Assembly: GCF_010747415.1 (NCBI RefSeq)
Contig: NZ_JAAGNZ010000002.1
Span: 620,001 to 684,000, forward strand
Length of the DNA stretch: 64,000 nt
Direction: 5' to 3'
Source of the DNA: Spirosoma agri
Lineage (GTDB): Bacteria > Bacteroidota > Bacteroidia > Cytophagales > Spirosomataceae
Positions within the stretch are counted from its first letter, which is position 1. Every line of letters starts with the position of its first letter. Shown piece by piece: positions 8,729 to 17,197 of the stretch. The translations under genes were made by a program, and so were the position numbers. Below the pieces are notes generated by a model that worked only from the letters and a program-made list of their open reading frames with translations, was not told where the DNA came from and did not search any database.

Positions 8729-8771
8729 CAGACAATCAGACGGCTCCAGATCGGGACCGCCTGATTGTCTG
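8729..8771 (-). terminator. Intrinsic terminator after tatA
   Basis: 15-bp arms (8729-8743 and 8757-8771, one mismatch) with a 13-base loop. Read on the minus strand the stem is followed by TTTT. It lies 17 bp beyond the tatA stop, as expected for that gene. Confidence 0.75.
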
Positions 8772-8787
8772 CTTATAGGAAAGTCAA

Positions 8788-8991
8788 CTACTTCTCCGAC
8801 TCTTTCAGACCTTCTTCGATGTTTTCGCGAACGTCCTTGGTGGCGTCTTTGAACTCTTTAATGCCTTTTCCAAGGCCGCGTGCGAGTTCGGGAATTTTCT
8901 TAGCGCCGAACAACAGGAGCAGTGCTAAGAAAATGAACACCATTTCCTGACCGCCCAAACCCATAATTGCAAAAATACTTGCCAAAATCAT
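8788..8991 (-). CDS. tatA: Sec-independent translocase TatA
   Basis: A 67-residue protein with the TatA plan: a short N-terminal membrane helix (about residues 14-29), the hinge with FGAKKIPELARGLGKGIKEFK, and an acidic amphipathic tail. The FG-x-x-K-x-P-E hinge is diagnostic for TatA/TatE/TatB. The short length and the lysine-rich amphipathic helix favour TatA over TatB. TatA oligomers form the pore through which folded twin-arginine proteins cross the inner membrane. tatB and tatC are not in the window. Two probable Tat substrates (ferritin-like proteins) lie near 33-34 kb. A promoter-like element and a terminator bracket it as a single-gene unit. Confidence 0.93.
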   Translation of the reverse strand: MILASIFAIMGLGGQEMVFIFLALLLLFGAKKIPELARGLGKGIKEFKDATKDVRENIEEGLKESEK

Positions 8992-9014
8992 GATTTTTAG
9001 GATTTGAATGTATG

Positions 9015-9041
9015 CAAAATTAAAAAAACTCTCTCGTACAA
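9015..9041 (-). promoter_or_regulatory. Bacteroidota-type promoter for tatA
   Basis: On the minus strand TAATTTTG (9022 to 9015) fits TAnnTTTG, with TTG (9041-9039) 16 bp upstream. The spacing is slightly short. The -7 element ends 23 bp before the TatA start. Confidence 0.45.
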
Positions 9042-9161
9042 TCTATTAAAAGAGAATGAAACTTACTAGTATTTCTCTAAAACAGGAAAGAAGTATGCGA
9101 AGCGATTCTAACCTGTCTTAATCAAGTTTGTTTCTACGTTCTCTTTTCGCGCGTTGAGTCA

Positions 9162-9623
9162 CTAACCGATCTTGATCGTTTCGGTCCGGCGAGGTGCTTC
9201 GTTACTGGCAGTTGCACCCGTAACTTCCCACTGCCGGAACTTATCAATATCATCTTTAATGCCGCTGAAGAGCCAAAGCATTAACGCAATGTCATCGGTC
9301 AGGCCCACGATGGGCAGAAAATCGGGTAATATATCAATCGGTGAAACGAAGTAAATAAGAACGGCAATAACCCGAATCAACGTTTTCCAGGGCAGCTGCC
9401 GATACTCACCGGACGCATAGGCCTTGAGCAGACGGGTGACAACGCCTAGCTGCTCACGAAAAGCCGAAATATTAGCCCCTGATAAGCCACCACTTTTGTC
9501 AAGCGCTTCCCGAATCAGCGTGTATAGACTGCGGGAGTTACGGGCGTATCGGACGGCGCCAATGTTGGCCCGCTTGAAGAAGATAGAGGTTAAAATGCGT
9601 GTTAAAAGACCCTTGTTTGCCAT
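9162..9623 (-). CDS. YkvA family protein (DUF1232)
   Basis: A 153-residue protein whose C-terminal half carries the DUF1232 core: VIAVLIYFVSPIDILPDFLP followed by VGLTDDIALMLWLF. The YFxSPxDxIPD pattern is the family signature and forms a membrane-associated helical hairpin. The N-terminal half is basic and probably cytoplasmic. The cellular function is not established. It is monocistronic on the minus strand, upstream of tatA and divergent from mdh. Confidence 0.85.
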   Translation of the reverse strand: MANKGLLTRILTSIFFKRANIGAVRYARNSRSLYTLIREALDKSGGLSGANISAFREQLGVVTRLLKAYASGEYRQLPWKTLIRVIAVLIYFVSPIDILPDFLPIVGLTDDIALMLWLFSGIKDDIDKFRQWEVTGATASNEAPRRTETIKIG

Positions 9624-9776
9624 TCGTTTGATTAGGTATTAGGTAGTAACTGATGGATGCCTGACTCAACTGCTTCTGGGACCGCATCCACTGCTCAATG
9701 TCAATTCATCTAACAAAAAAAATCGTCAAATAGTCCATAAAGTGATTAACAGGACCGGAAGTTTATCATAAACCCA

Positions 9777-9808
9777 TTGGTTTGTCAGGACCGGGGTCCG
9801 TACTTTTG
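9777..9808 (+). promoter_or_regulatory. Bacteroidota-type promoter for mdh
   Basis: TACTTTTG (9801-9808) matches TAnnTTTG. A TTG (9777-9779) lies 21 bp upstream, and a TTTG at 9781-9784 is an alternative -33 element. The -7 element is 34 bp before the mdh ATG. Confidence 0.5.
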
Positions 9809-9842
9809 CGTTGCTTGATAACCCTTTAATTCCGAATTCTGT

Positions 9843-10784
9843 ATGAAAGTTACCGTAGTAGGTGCCGGGGCCGTTGGAGCCACTTGCGCTGATAATATCG
9901 CCCGCCGTGAACTCGCTCATGAAGTTGTGCTTTTGGACATCAAAGAAGGCATCAGTGAAGGAAAGTCCCTCGATATGCTCCAAGCCTCCACATTACTCGA
10001 CTGCGACGTAAAACTAACGGGCTCTACTAATGATTACGAAAAAACGGCCGGTTCGGATGTTGTCGTGATCACATCGGGTCTGCCGCGCAAGCCGGGCATG
10101 ACCCGTGAAGACCTGATCGGTATCAACGCCGGTATCGTGAAAGGGGTAACAGAAAACATCCTTAAACACTCACCAGACACGATTTTCGTCATTATCTCGA
10201 ACCCAATGGACACGATGACGTACCTCGCGTTGAAGTCGTCGGGGTTGCCAAAAAATCGAGTGATCGGTCTGGGTGGGGCGCTGGATTCGGCCCGTTTCAA
10301 AACCTATCTGTCACTGTCCCTGAACTGTTCGCCCAACGATTTACAGGCGTCGGTAATTGGCGGTCACGGTGATACAACCATGATTCCGCTGACACGGCTG
10401 GCTACCAAAGCAGGCGTTCCGGTGAGCCAGTTTTTGGATGAGGAAACCCTCAAAAAGGTGGCTGCCGATACGATGGTTGGTGGTGCTACGCTGACGGGAT
10501 TGATCGGTACATCGGCCTGGTATGCACCCGGTGCTGCCGGAGCCTACATGGTTGAAAGCATTCTACGCGATCAGAAACGCGTTATTCCCTCCTGCGTGTT
10601 GCTCGAAGGCGAATATGGTCAATCGGACATTTGTCTGGGCGTACCGGTTGTTCTGGGGCGTAATGGCTGGGAAGAGATCATCGATTATAAACTGAACGAC
10701 GAAGAGCAGGCTGCGTTCAATAAATCGGCTGATGCCGTTCGGAACATGAACGGTGTACTGAGTACGCTGAACATCGGGGTATAA
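9843..10784 (+). CDS. mdh: Malate dehydrogenase
   Basis: A 313-residue NAD-dependent enzyme of the LDH-like malate dehydrogenase group. It begins with the dinucleotide-binding VTVVGAGAVGATCADNIARR. Other marks are SGLPRKPGMTREDL (mobile loop with substrate-binding arginines), VISNPMDTMTYLA, and the catalytic histidine in IGGHGDTTMIPL. It interconverts malate and oxaloacetate in the TCA cycle. Length and start are canonical. It is a single-gene unit with its own promoter-like element and a strong terminator. Confidence 0.96.
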   Translation: MKVTVVGAGAVGATCADNIARRELAHEVVLLDIKEGISEGKSLDMLQASTLLDCDVKLTGSTNDYEKTAGSDVVVITSGLPRKPGMTREDLIGINAGIVKGVTENILKHSPDTIFVIISNPMDTMTYLALKSSGLPKNRVIGLGGALDSARFKTYLSLSLNCSPNDLQASVIGGHGDTTMIPLTRLATKAGVPVSQFLDEETLKKVAADTMVGGATLTGLIGTSAWYAPGAAGAYMVESILRDQKRVIPSCVLLEGEYGQSDICLGVPVVLGRNGWEEIIDYKLNDEEQAAFNKSADAVRNMNGVLSTLNIGV

Positions 10785-10808
10785 TCAGATTCTATGAATC
10801 AACTGCTC

Positions 10809-10842
10809 AAAAAAAAGCTTCGTTCGCGAAGCTTTTTTTTTT
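10809..10842 (+). terminator. Intrinsic terminator after mdh
   Basis: A stem of GCTTCG/CGAAGC around a TTCG tetraloop, extended by an A-tract pairing with a T-tract that runs to 10842. It lies 24 bp after the mdh stop. The flanking A/T tracts would also allow function on the minus strand. Confidence 0.9.
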
Positions 10843-10926
10843 GCCGTTTCCTAAGCAATCCGTAAATCGAGAACGTATCACACATTATTTTAGCCAGAAA
10901 ATCTGTACTCCTTGATCCCATTTGCC

Positions 10927-11376
10927 ATGAAGAGACTTTCGCTATTTTTCCTGCTTTGTTTGGGTCTGATCACATCCGCTTTTCGAAGCGACAAAAAAAG
11001 CGTTGATCGGGCGGACGATTTTGCGACCGTATACGTGTACCGGGGTGGGCAGTTCTTCGGTTCGACCCTGAACTACAGTATTTACGTCAACGGTGAGAAA
11101 ATCTGTAAGCTGAGCAACAACAAATATATCGAGTATAAAGCCAAACCGGGCAAGCTGTCCATAACGGCGCAGCGGGGTGGTATCGAAGTGTTCAAACGCG
11201 AAACCGCGCTCGAGCTGGACGCGGAAGCGGGCAAGAAATACTACGTGAAAGGCGATGTGAAATCGAGTATCACCCGGACCCGCCTGGACATGTCGGAGGT
11301 GACTGAAAACACGGCCAAGCGCGATATGAACGGCATGACGATTGATAATTGTCAGGAAGCGTTGAACAAACAATAG
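10927..11376 (+). CDS. Small secreted DUF2846-like protein
   Basis: A 149-residue protein when started at the ATG at 10927 (MKRLSLFFLLCLG), preferred because a signal peptide then begins directly. The first ATG at 10912 would add five residues. The mature part is a compact beta-rich domain: ATVYVYRGGQFFGSTLNYSIYVNG, later KPGKLSITAQ and AGKKYYVKGDV. This pattern resembles DUF2846-type proteins, which are periplasmic or lipid-anchored and of unknown role. No lipobox cysteine is obvious after the signal, so it may be soluble. It is a single gene between two terminators. Confidence 0.7.
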   Translation: MKRLSLFFLLCLGLITSAFRSDKKSVDRADDFATVYVYRGGQFFGSTLNYSIYVNGEKICKLSNNKYIEYKAKPGKLSITAQRGGIEVFKRETALELDAEAGKKYYVKGDVKSSITRTRLDMSEVTENTAKRDMNGMTIDNCQEALNKQ

Positions 11377-11405
11377 GTTCTGTTCTTGCTGGCATTCGGC
11401 ACATG

Positions 11406-11440
11406 AAAAAGGTCCGCCCAATCATTAGGCGGACCTTTTT
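11406..11440. terminator. Bidirectional terminator
   Basis: Perfect 13-bp arms (11406-11418 and 11428-11440) made of an A5/T5 tract plus GGTCCGCC/GGCGGACC, with a 9-base loop. It sits between two convergent genes and has T-runs on both sides. Confidence 0.9.
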
Positions 11441-11471
11441 AGTATGGTAGAGATTTACCCCTGATGATTCT

Positions 11472-13520
11472 CTAATACTTATTCAAAATCGAATCGGGCA
11501 GGAATTTTGTATCGATGCCGCTGGCTTTCATCAGATTCATCCGATTGTTCTGACCGTCTACATAAGCTGGATTCACGACCATCGACCGATTGTAATAATA
11601 TGAGGCCAGTTCCAGTTTTTGCCGGTTGTTCTGGGCAAAGCCTTCGCCCTGATAAATGACACCCAGGTTGTTGTAGGCTGGTGCGTACGCGTTGGCTGCC
11701 CGGATGGTCTGTTTGTAGTAGTACTTGGCTGAATCGACGTTCGGCGTAATTTTCTGGAATACATACGCCATCGAGAAATAGGCTTCACCGAAGTTTGGGT
11801 AGATCCGGGTCGATTGTTGCAAGTGGTCCAGCGCCCAGCGTCCGTGGATATTCGCGTGAGCAATGTTCGTATCGATCAGCGTCTGGGCTTTCTTGATCTG
11901 CTCGACGGATGGTTTGGGTTTAATGGCATTCGTTGCGTTGGCAATAGAATCCGCTTTGTTCCGATCCTTGAGTCCTTTCTCGATCCATTCGTTGGCAACA
12001 TGTCGCTGCACCTGGCAGCTGTTGGGTGCGTAGGGGAGAGCGGAGTTAAAAAGGACAAAGTTGTTTTCCCAGTCTGGATTGCGTTCGATGGTCTTGAATG
12101 AATACAGTCCGATCACCACCGCCATTAGGCCCAGCAGCGGTGCGTAACGGGCCAGCACGGGCTTCGGTGTCACATCCGGACTGCCAGCCGTTGCATCTCT
12201 AACCAGTAACTTCTGCAAAGCCCAGACCAGAACGAAGCCAAAGCCCATTACGGCGGCATAGGCAAACCGTTCGGCGAAAATACCACCCCGGAGCCAGATG
12301 AAGCCAAGACCCGGTGCCATCGTAACGAAGAACCAGAACAAACCAAAGCCCCACAACGTCCGCTTAACGAAGCCTTTCCAGGTCAGCCAGATCATACCGA
12401 CAAAGGCAAAGAAGCCTGCCCACGTCAGCAAATCGCCTTTGCCACCCGATGGAATAACGTTGTACGAATAATCGTATACCAGTGGGTGTGGAAACGCTAA
12501 CAGTCGAATGTAGTAGATCAGAAACTTGAACGTGGTCGATTTCTGCGTCTTCTCGATGGCGTATGGGTAGTTCGCCCAATCGACGGGGGGCGTACCGCTC
12601 AGCGTACCGATCATCATCTTCTTCTGATAGAAAAACAGGGCGGCTACGATCAGAAACGGTCCCATACTGATGAGCGATTGCCAGACATTACGCCGTGCGA
12701 ACCAGTACTGCATGGCGGGAATGAGACCCAGACTGACAATGGATGATTCTTTGGACAAAAAGGCCAGATAAAGCGATACACAGGCTCCCAGTATCCATCC
12801 CCACTGTTTCGTTTCCAGGTAGCGCCAGTAGGCCAGCAGCATCAGGGAGATGAACAGGAAGCTCAGAATTTCGTCCCGTCCCTTGATGTTGGCAACAATT
12901 TCGGTGTGAAGCGGATGAGCAATAAAGACCAGCCCAATCAGAAACGCCGTGATCGTTTGACCGGGCAACCATTTTTGAAGCAATGCCCCGATTGACAGAC
13001 CCGTCAGCGCGTACAGACCGGCATTGATCATGTGGCTGATATTCGGATTGTCTTTGAAATATTCCTGCTCGATGGCAAACGTGATCAGCGAGAGGGGACG
13101 GTAATAACCCAGCGAGATATTGCTGAAATGCCAGAATTCCGTTCGCATCAGATCGGGAATACCCGCCAGCCCTCTTTTTACAAACAGGTTTTGGCTTACG
13201 GCGGCAATGTCATCCAGCGCGTATTGATGGCCGAAAGTATTCGCATACAGCGCAAAGCCAAGAATAGCCAGCACCGCCAGTGGCCACCAGACAACCGGAC
13301 GTACGGCAATGGGCAGGTGCAGGTCGGTTATGGAAGGCGGATCGACTGACTTGGGTGCGGTTGATCGAACGGGCGGGCGAACAGTAGATTCGGTTGGCCG
13401 GACGGGTATTGGTCGATTTGTCGCAGAGACAGGTGTGGATTTAGGCGCAACCGGGCGACTTGGCCGATCTGGTCCGGGTCTATCCTGGCCTGGCCCGGAA
13501 GGTTGTTTCTTTTTAGCCAT
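11472..13520 (-). CDS. TMTC-like multi-pass membrane protein with TPR repeats
   Basis: A 682-residue protein. The first 70 residues are rich in proline, serine and arginine and look disordered and cytoplasmic. About ten hydrophobic helices follow (roughly 75-460), with GHQYALDDIAAVSQN just after the first, where GT-C glycosyltransferases carry acidic catalytic residues in the first outside loop. The final 200 residues hold tetratricopeptide repeats (for example YFSMAYVFQKITPNVDSAKY and AYNNLGVIYQGEGFA). This plan matches TMTC/DUF1736 proteins, the eukaryotic members of which are O-mannosyltransferases. A glycosyltransferase role here is inference. It is alone on the minus strand and divergent from the nuclease gene. 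Confidence 0.78.
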   Translation of the reverse strand: MAKKKQPSGPGQDRPGPDRPSRPVAPKSTPVSATNRPIPVRPTESTVRPPVRSTAPKSVDPPSITDLHLPIAVRPVVWWPLAVLAILGFALYANTFGHQYALDDIAAVSQNLFVKRGLAGIPDLMRTEFWHFSNISLGYYRPLSLITFAIEQEYFKDNPNISHMINAGLYALTGLSIGALLQKWLPGQTITAFLIGLVFIAHPLHTEIVANIKGRDEILSFLFISLMLLAYWRYLETKQWGWILGACVSLYLAFLSKESSIVSLGLIPAMQYWFARRNVWQSLISMGPFLIVAALFFYQKKMMIGTLSGTPPVDWANYPYAIEKTQKSTTFKFLIYYIRLLAFPHPLVYDYSYNVIPSGGKGDLLTWAGFFAFVGMIWLTWKGFVKRTLWGFGLFWFFVTMAPGLGFIWLRGGIFAERFAYAAVMGFGFVLVWALQKLLVRDATAGSPDVTPKPVLARYAPLLGLMAVVIGLYSFKTIERNPDWENNFVLFNSALPYAPNSCQVQRHVANEWIEKGLKDRNKADSIANATNAIKPKPSVEQIKKAQTLIDTNIAHANIHGRWALDHLQQSTRIYPNFGEAYFSMAYVFQKITPNVDSAKYYYKQTIRAANAYAPAYNNLGVIYQGEGFAQNNRQKLELASYYYNRSMVVNPAYVDGQNNRMNLMKASGIDTKFLPDSILNKY

Positions 13521-13629
13521 ACTAGCAGATAGCTTGTCTTATTTTATGGACAAATTTGTGATAACTTAGCTAACCATAGCGGCTAAGTAGAGTTACGGTA
13601 GTTCTTCCTAGTGGTAAAGTTCCGTAAGA

Positions 13630-14517
13630 ATGTCAGTAAAATCAACAAAAGTGTATTCTCAATTTAAAAGTATCCTGATCGGGCTTAGCCTGATTTCGTT
13701 GCTTACGGGTTGTATACCAAACGCAACGCCAAAATCGACGGGTCGGGGGTCCACCGAGCCCTCGCGTGACGATAATCTTGCGCTTGGAAATCCAAGCGGA
13801 GCATCGGTCAGCGATCCCGAAAATTATCTGCTCACCAAATCGGCCTATGTACTTTCGTACAGTCGCAGCCGGGGTATCGCCAACTGGGTTAGCTGGCACC
13901 TGAGCCCGGCCTGGAAGGGCGATAGTCGCCGAACAGATGATTTCCGACCCGATCAAACGCTGCCCGCCGGTTGGTTTGCCGCCCGGACGTCCGACTACAC
14001 CAACTCGGGATTCGATCGGGGTCACCTTTGTCCGTCCGACGACCGCGACGGTTCGCCGGAAGACAATTCGGCCACCTTTCTGTTGACCAACATCGTACCG
14101 CAGGCACCGCGTCATAATCGTGAAGTCTGGAAAAACCTGGAGGAGTACGAACGGCAACTAACCACGACCGGGAACGAGGTTTACATTATTGCGGGAACTT
14201 CCGGAACGGGAGGTACCGGGCAGAACGGATACGCAACGACGCTTCCCAACGGAAAAATAACTGTTCCGGCCACGCTCTGGAAAGTTATTGTGGTGTTGCC
14301 GACTGGTTCGACCAACGACGCCGAACGCATCGCCACCGACACCCGAGTCATTACCGTCAGTATTCCAAATAATCAAACGGCTGCTGACAAACCCTGGCGG
14401 GCCTATATAATCAGCGTCGACGCGCTGGAAAAACAGACGGGCTACGATTTCCTATCGAACGTGCCAACTGAAATTCAGCGTATCATTGAGGCCCGGATCG
14501 ATGGCAGCAACAGCTAA
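13630..14517 (+). CDS. DNA/RNA non-specific endonuclease, lipoprotein (NucA family)
   Basis: A 295-residue protein with a lipoprotein signal (ISLLTGC, Cys28 probable lipid site). A betabetaalpha-metal nuclease domain follows. The catalytic motif DRGH is at residues 129-132 ([15 protein letters not shown]), followed by [19 protein letters not shown], which contains the Asn/Arg-rich magnesium-binding region. The family degrades single- and double-stranded DNA and RNA without sequence preference. Export suggests nutrient scavenging or degradation of extracellular DNA, which is inference. No immunity partner is adjacent. Length is typical for bacterial members with a linker. Confidence 0.92.
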   Translation: MSVKSTKVYSQFKSILIGLSLISLLTGCIPNATPKSTGRGSTEPSRDDNLALGNPSGASVSDPENYLLTKSAYVLSYSRSRGIANWVSWHLSPAWKGDSRRTDDFRPDQTLPAGWFAARTSDYTNSGFDRGHLCPSDDRDGSPEDNSATFLLTNIVPQAPRHNREVWKNLEEYERQLTTTGNEVYIIAGTSGTGGTGQNGYATTLPNGKITVPATLWKVIVVLPTGSTNDAERIATDTRVITVSIPNNQTAADKPWRAYIISVDALEKQTGYDFLSNVPTEIQRIIEARIDGSNS

Positions 14518-14531
14518 AGTCAGTTTTCTCG

Positions 14532-14569
14532 AAATGAAAAAAGCGGACGTTTGTCCGCTTTTTTCATTT
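14532..14569. terminator. Bidirectional terminator
   Basis: Perfect 17-bp arms (14532-14548 and 14553-14569) with a 4-base loop and A/T tracts on both sides. It lies between the convergent nuclease and desaturase genes and overlaps the last base of the desaturase stop codon. Confidence 0.9.
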
Positions 14570-15636
14570 TAAGCCATAGCCACTTCGAGCGGGGCCTCTG
14601 CCTGAATGCGTCGGGTGCGTCGGCGCAGTAAAGCGATGGCTTCCTCATCGTTGGCGAACGTGTTATTGACGTTGACCATATGGCTTGCCAGTATATCATA
14701 TCGTTTACGCATCAGCAGGAAGAAGACCTGACCAAAATCCAGCCCATCGAAAATAATGGCTTTGTTCTGGGCGTATTTATCGAGCGTTTTCAGGAAAAAC
14801 GTCGGGTGTTCGCTCCAGTGCATAGCGGGTCGAACGTGGTGGCTGATATGGTAGCCGTCATTCCAGCACTTCTTGTTGTACTTCACATTGATGCACGTCA
14901 AGCTGTTTTTGTAGGCATTGCCCGGATCATCGTTATCCACAAACGCATGCTGCGTCCAGTTGCCCAGCATAGCGATCAGCCGATAGATAAACAGCGGGAA
15001 AATAAAGACCGCTATCGTAGCAGGCAGGCTGATGAAGCTTAACAGCACACAAACGACGCCGAAAATGATTTCTCCGGTCAGCGCGCGGACCGCCAGTTTG
15101 GAACGGTTCTTCTGGCGAAGGTAAGTCAGCATATTACGCACACCTACTACGAAGAAGCGGCCAAAATAAGCGAGAAAACCACGAACGCTATCGCGTTGAA
15201 AAGTCATCGTACTGCTATCGTCATCCTCAAGATTATTCTCCGGATGGTGCATACCGATGTGATGGCTGTAGTAGGTTTCAGGCGTATGACCAAAAAACGG
15301 AGCGAGTATCCAGGGCAGATACTTGTTCATCCAGTCGTATTCAGATTTGAAAAACTGCCGGTGGCTCGTGCAGTGTAACATTAGCCCGAAAGGTCCCTTT
15401 ATGCCAAAATTGCTGAAGCAGAAATGAACAATCGCTACCGCCCACCACATCCAACCCGTCACAAACGGCATGAACAGCAGTGCGCTCAGAGGAATCAGAA
15501 TCAAACTAATGCGGATCGTGAGGTAGACGAAGGGCAGGTCGCGTTCATCTTTGATGTACTTGAGGAAAAACTGATCAAGCCGACTGTAGGTCCGGCCCGT
15601 AAACGTAGGGTCGTGAATGGTGCCCAGCACTTTCAT
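14569..15636 (-). CDS. Membrane fatty acid desaturase family protein
   Basis: A 355-residue protein from the ATG at 15636 (MKVLGTIHDPTFTGRTYSR). The frame is open further upstream but those codons give an unlikely hydrophobic start. The three histidine clusters of membrane di-iron desaturases/hydroxylases are present: HCTSH (88-92), HHIGMHH (125-131), and HISHHVRPAMHWSEH at about 260-280. Four or more hydrophobic helices surround them. The family introduces double bonds or hydroxyls into acyl chains or carotenoids using O2; the substrate is not readable here. It may serve membrane-lipid adjustment, but no electron-transfer partner is adjacent. Confidence 0.88.
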   Translation of the reverse strand: MKVLGTIHDPTFTGRTYSRLDQFFLKYIKDERDLPFVYLTIRISLILIPLSALLFMPFVTGWMWWAVAIVHFCFSNFGIKGPFGLMLHCTSHRQFFKSEYDWMNKYLPWILAPFFGHTPETYYSHHIGMHHPENNLEDDDSSTMTFQRDSVRGFLAYFGRFFVVGVRNMLTYLRQKNRSKLAVRALTGEIIFGVVCVLLSFISLPATIAVFIFPLFIYRLIAMLGNWTQHAFVDNDDPGNAYKNSLTCINVKYNKKCWNDGYHISHHVRPAMHWSEHPTFFLKTLDKYAQNKAIIFDGLDFGQVFFLLMRKRYDILASHMVNVNNTFANDEEAIALLRRRTRRIQAEAPLEVAMA

Positions 15637-15851
15637 ATACTGTACGGTGGTTAAAGGATTGAAAAATAAAAATAGGGCGGTCTTGATTGTTGGATGTGCG
15701 ACAATCGAAACCGCCCTGCTTGCCTGTATAACGAAAAAAACAGAAGTCAAATTGACTGAACTACTGATTTAATAGACAAAAGAACGAAGAATAAGTGGAT
15801 AAGCAACTTATTGATTGATACTGAATTGCCTTCCCTGTAAGTAAGTAGGGG

Positions 15852-16748
15852 CTATTTCTTCTCAACAGCGTGACCGCCGAACTCGTTGCGAAGAGCCGCT
15901 ACGACCTTACCGGTAAAGGTATCGTCCTGTAACGAACGGTAACGCATAATGAGCGATAGCGCAATGACGGGCGTTGGTACACCCAGGTCAAGAGCCGTTT
16001 CGAGCGTCCATTTACCCTCACCCGACGAGAACATTCTGCCCTTAATCTCATCCAGATTCGCGTCTTTTTTGAAGGCGCTTTCGGTCAGTTCCATCAACCA
16101 GCCCCGAATAACCGAACCGTGGCTCCACATGCGGGCTACAGCTTCGTAATCTATCGGGAACTGGCTTTTCTGCAATACTTCAAAGCCTTCGGCAATGGAC
16201 TGCATCATACCATATTCGATGCCGTTGTGCACCATTTTAGTAAAGTGGCCACTCCCTGCCGGACCGGTGTAGAGATAACCATCCTTGACCGAAATGTCGT
16301 TAAACACGGCGTGCAGCGGTTCGATCACATCCGCGTCTCCGCCAACCATCGTACAGGCACCGTTCAGGGCCCCGCTGATTCCGCCACTGGTTCCGCAGTC
16401 GAGGAAGCCGATGCCTTTTTCTTTCAGATAAGCATGTCTGCGCAGCGAATCCTGATAATGCGAGTTACCACCATCGATAACCACGTCGCCGGGGTGCATA
16501 ACGGCCAGTAATTGCTCAATAACATTATCGATGAGTGGACCCGCCGGGATCATCAGCCACAAGACGCGTTTTTCGGGCAGGGCGTCATATAAGTCCTGTA
16601 GGGTTGTAAAACCCTGAGCACCTTCTGCTTTGATGGCTTCAACCAGTGTTTCGTTGATGTCGTAGCCAACAACTGTATGGCCATGACGAACCAGGTTACT
16701 AACGAGGTTGAACCCCATTTTGCCTAAGCCAATAAATCCAATGTTCAT
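15852..16748 (-). CDS. gnd: 6-phosphogluconate dehydrogenase, decarboxylating (short form)
   Basis: A 298-residue protein from the ATG at 16748 (MNIGFIGLGKMG); an ATG three codons upstream at 16757 is also possible. The N-terminal Rossmann motif is GLGKMGFNL, then VIDGGNSHYQDSLRR, the substrate-binding DCGTSGGISGA and the catalytic lysine in HFTKMVHNGIEYGMMQ. At about 300 residues it belongs to the short NAD-type GndA/YqeC branch and not the 470-residue classical enzyme. It oxidatively decarboxylates 6-phosphogluconate to ribulose 5-phosphate. It lies downstream of vanZ on the same strand, but 69 bp away, and no pentose-phosphate partner is adjacent. Confidence 0.9.
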   Translation of the reverse strand: MNIGFIGLGKMGFNLVSNLVRHGHTVVGYDINETLVEAIKAEGAQGFTTLQDLYDALPEKRVLWLMIPAGPLIDNVIEQLLAVMHPGDVVIDGGNSHYQDSLRRHAYLKEKGIGFLDCGTSGGISGALNGACTMVGGDADVIEPLHAVFNDISVKDGYLYTGPAGSGHFTKMVHNGIEYGMMQSIAEGFEVLQKSQFPIDYEAVARMWSHGSVIRGWLMELTESAFKKDANLDEIKGRMFSSGEGKWTLETALDLGVPTPVIALSLIMRYRSLQDDTFTGKVVAALRNEFGGHAVEKK

Positions 16749-16816
16749 AGTGATCAATGATTTGAGCGGTCAAATTGGCGATTTTTTTTGAAAGACCGCC
16801 CCTTAGCCGATAGAAT

Positions 16817-17197
16817 TTAAAAACGACGATCGGGATAGAGTCGCGACCAGACAAGGGCCAGCACCACACCCACAATCGTTCCCGCGAAGTCGGCTGCGAG
16901 GTCTAGCCAATCCCCACTGCGGTTAATTGGTAATACATACTGAAGAATTTCGATCAAACCCCCAAAAAGCAGCCCGGCGATCAGAACGGGAACCACCTCA
17001 AAATCCGCTTCCCGCCAGAGAAATCCGAAGCCCGCAAAGATGGCGAGGTGCTGAAATTTGTCATCCCAACCCGTCAGCACATCGGGTATCTCATCATGCG
17101 GTGTCAGACAGCCAATCAGAATAATGACCATCCAGCCGATTGCCGCCCAACGAGCGAGGGTCAGGTACGTTATACCTGTGCGAGTCGTCTTATGCAT
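16817..17197 (-). CDS. VanZ family membrane protein
   Basis: A 126-residue protein with four hydrophobic helices and the VanZ-family motif DKFQHLAIFAGFGFLW followed by GGLIEILQYVLPINRSGDWLDLAADFAG. The aspartate- and histidine-bearing helix ends are typical. VanZ-like proteins are poorly understood, and one member contributes to teicoplanin resistance. Its start overlaps the end of gldF by 8 bp, indicating translational coupling. In flavobacteria a vanZ-like gene sits near gcvH and sprA, so finding it here with both fits a conserved neighbourhood (from memory, not searched). Confidence 0.87.
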   Translation of the reverse strand: MHKTTRTGITYLTLARWAAIGWMVIILIGCLTPHDEIPDVLTGWDDKFQHLAIFAGFGFLWREADFEVVPVLIAGLLFGGLIEILQYVLPINRSGDWLDLAADFAGTIVGVVLALVWSRLYPDRRF

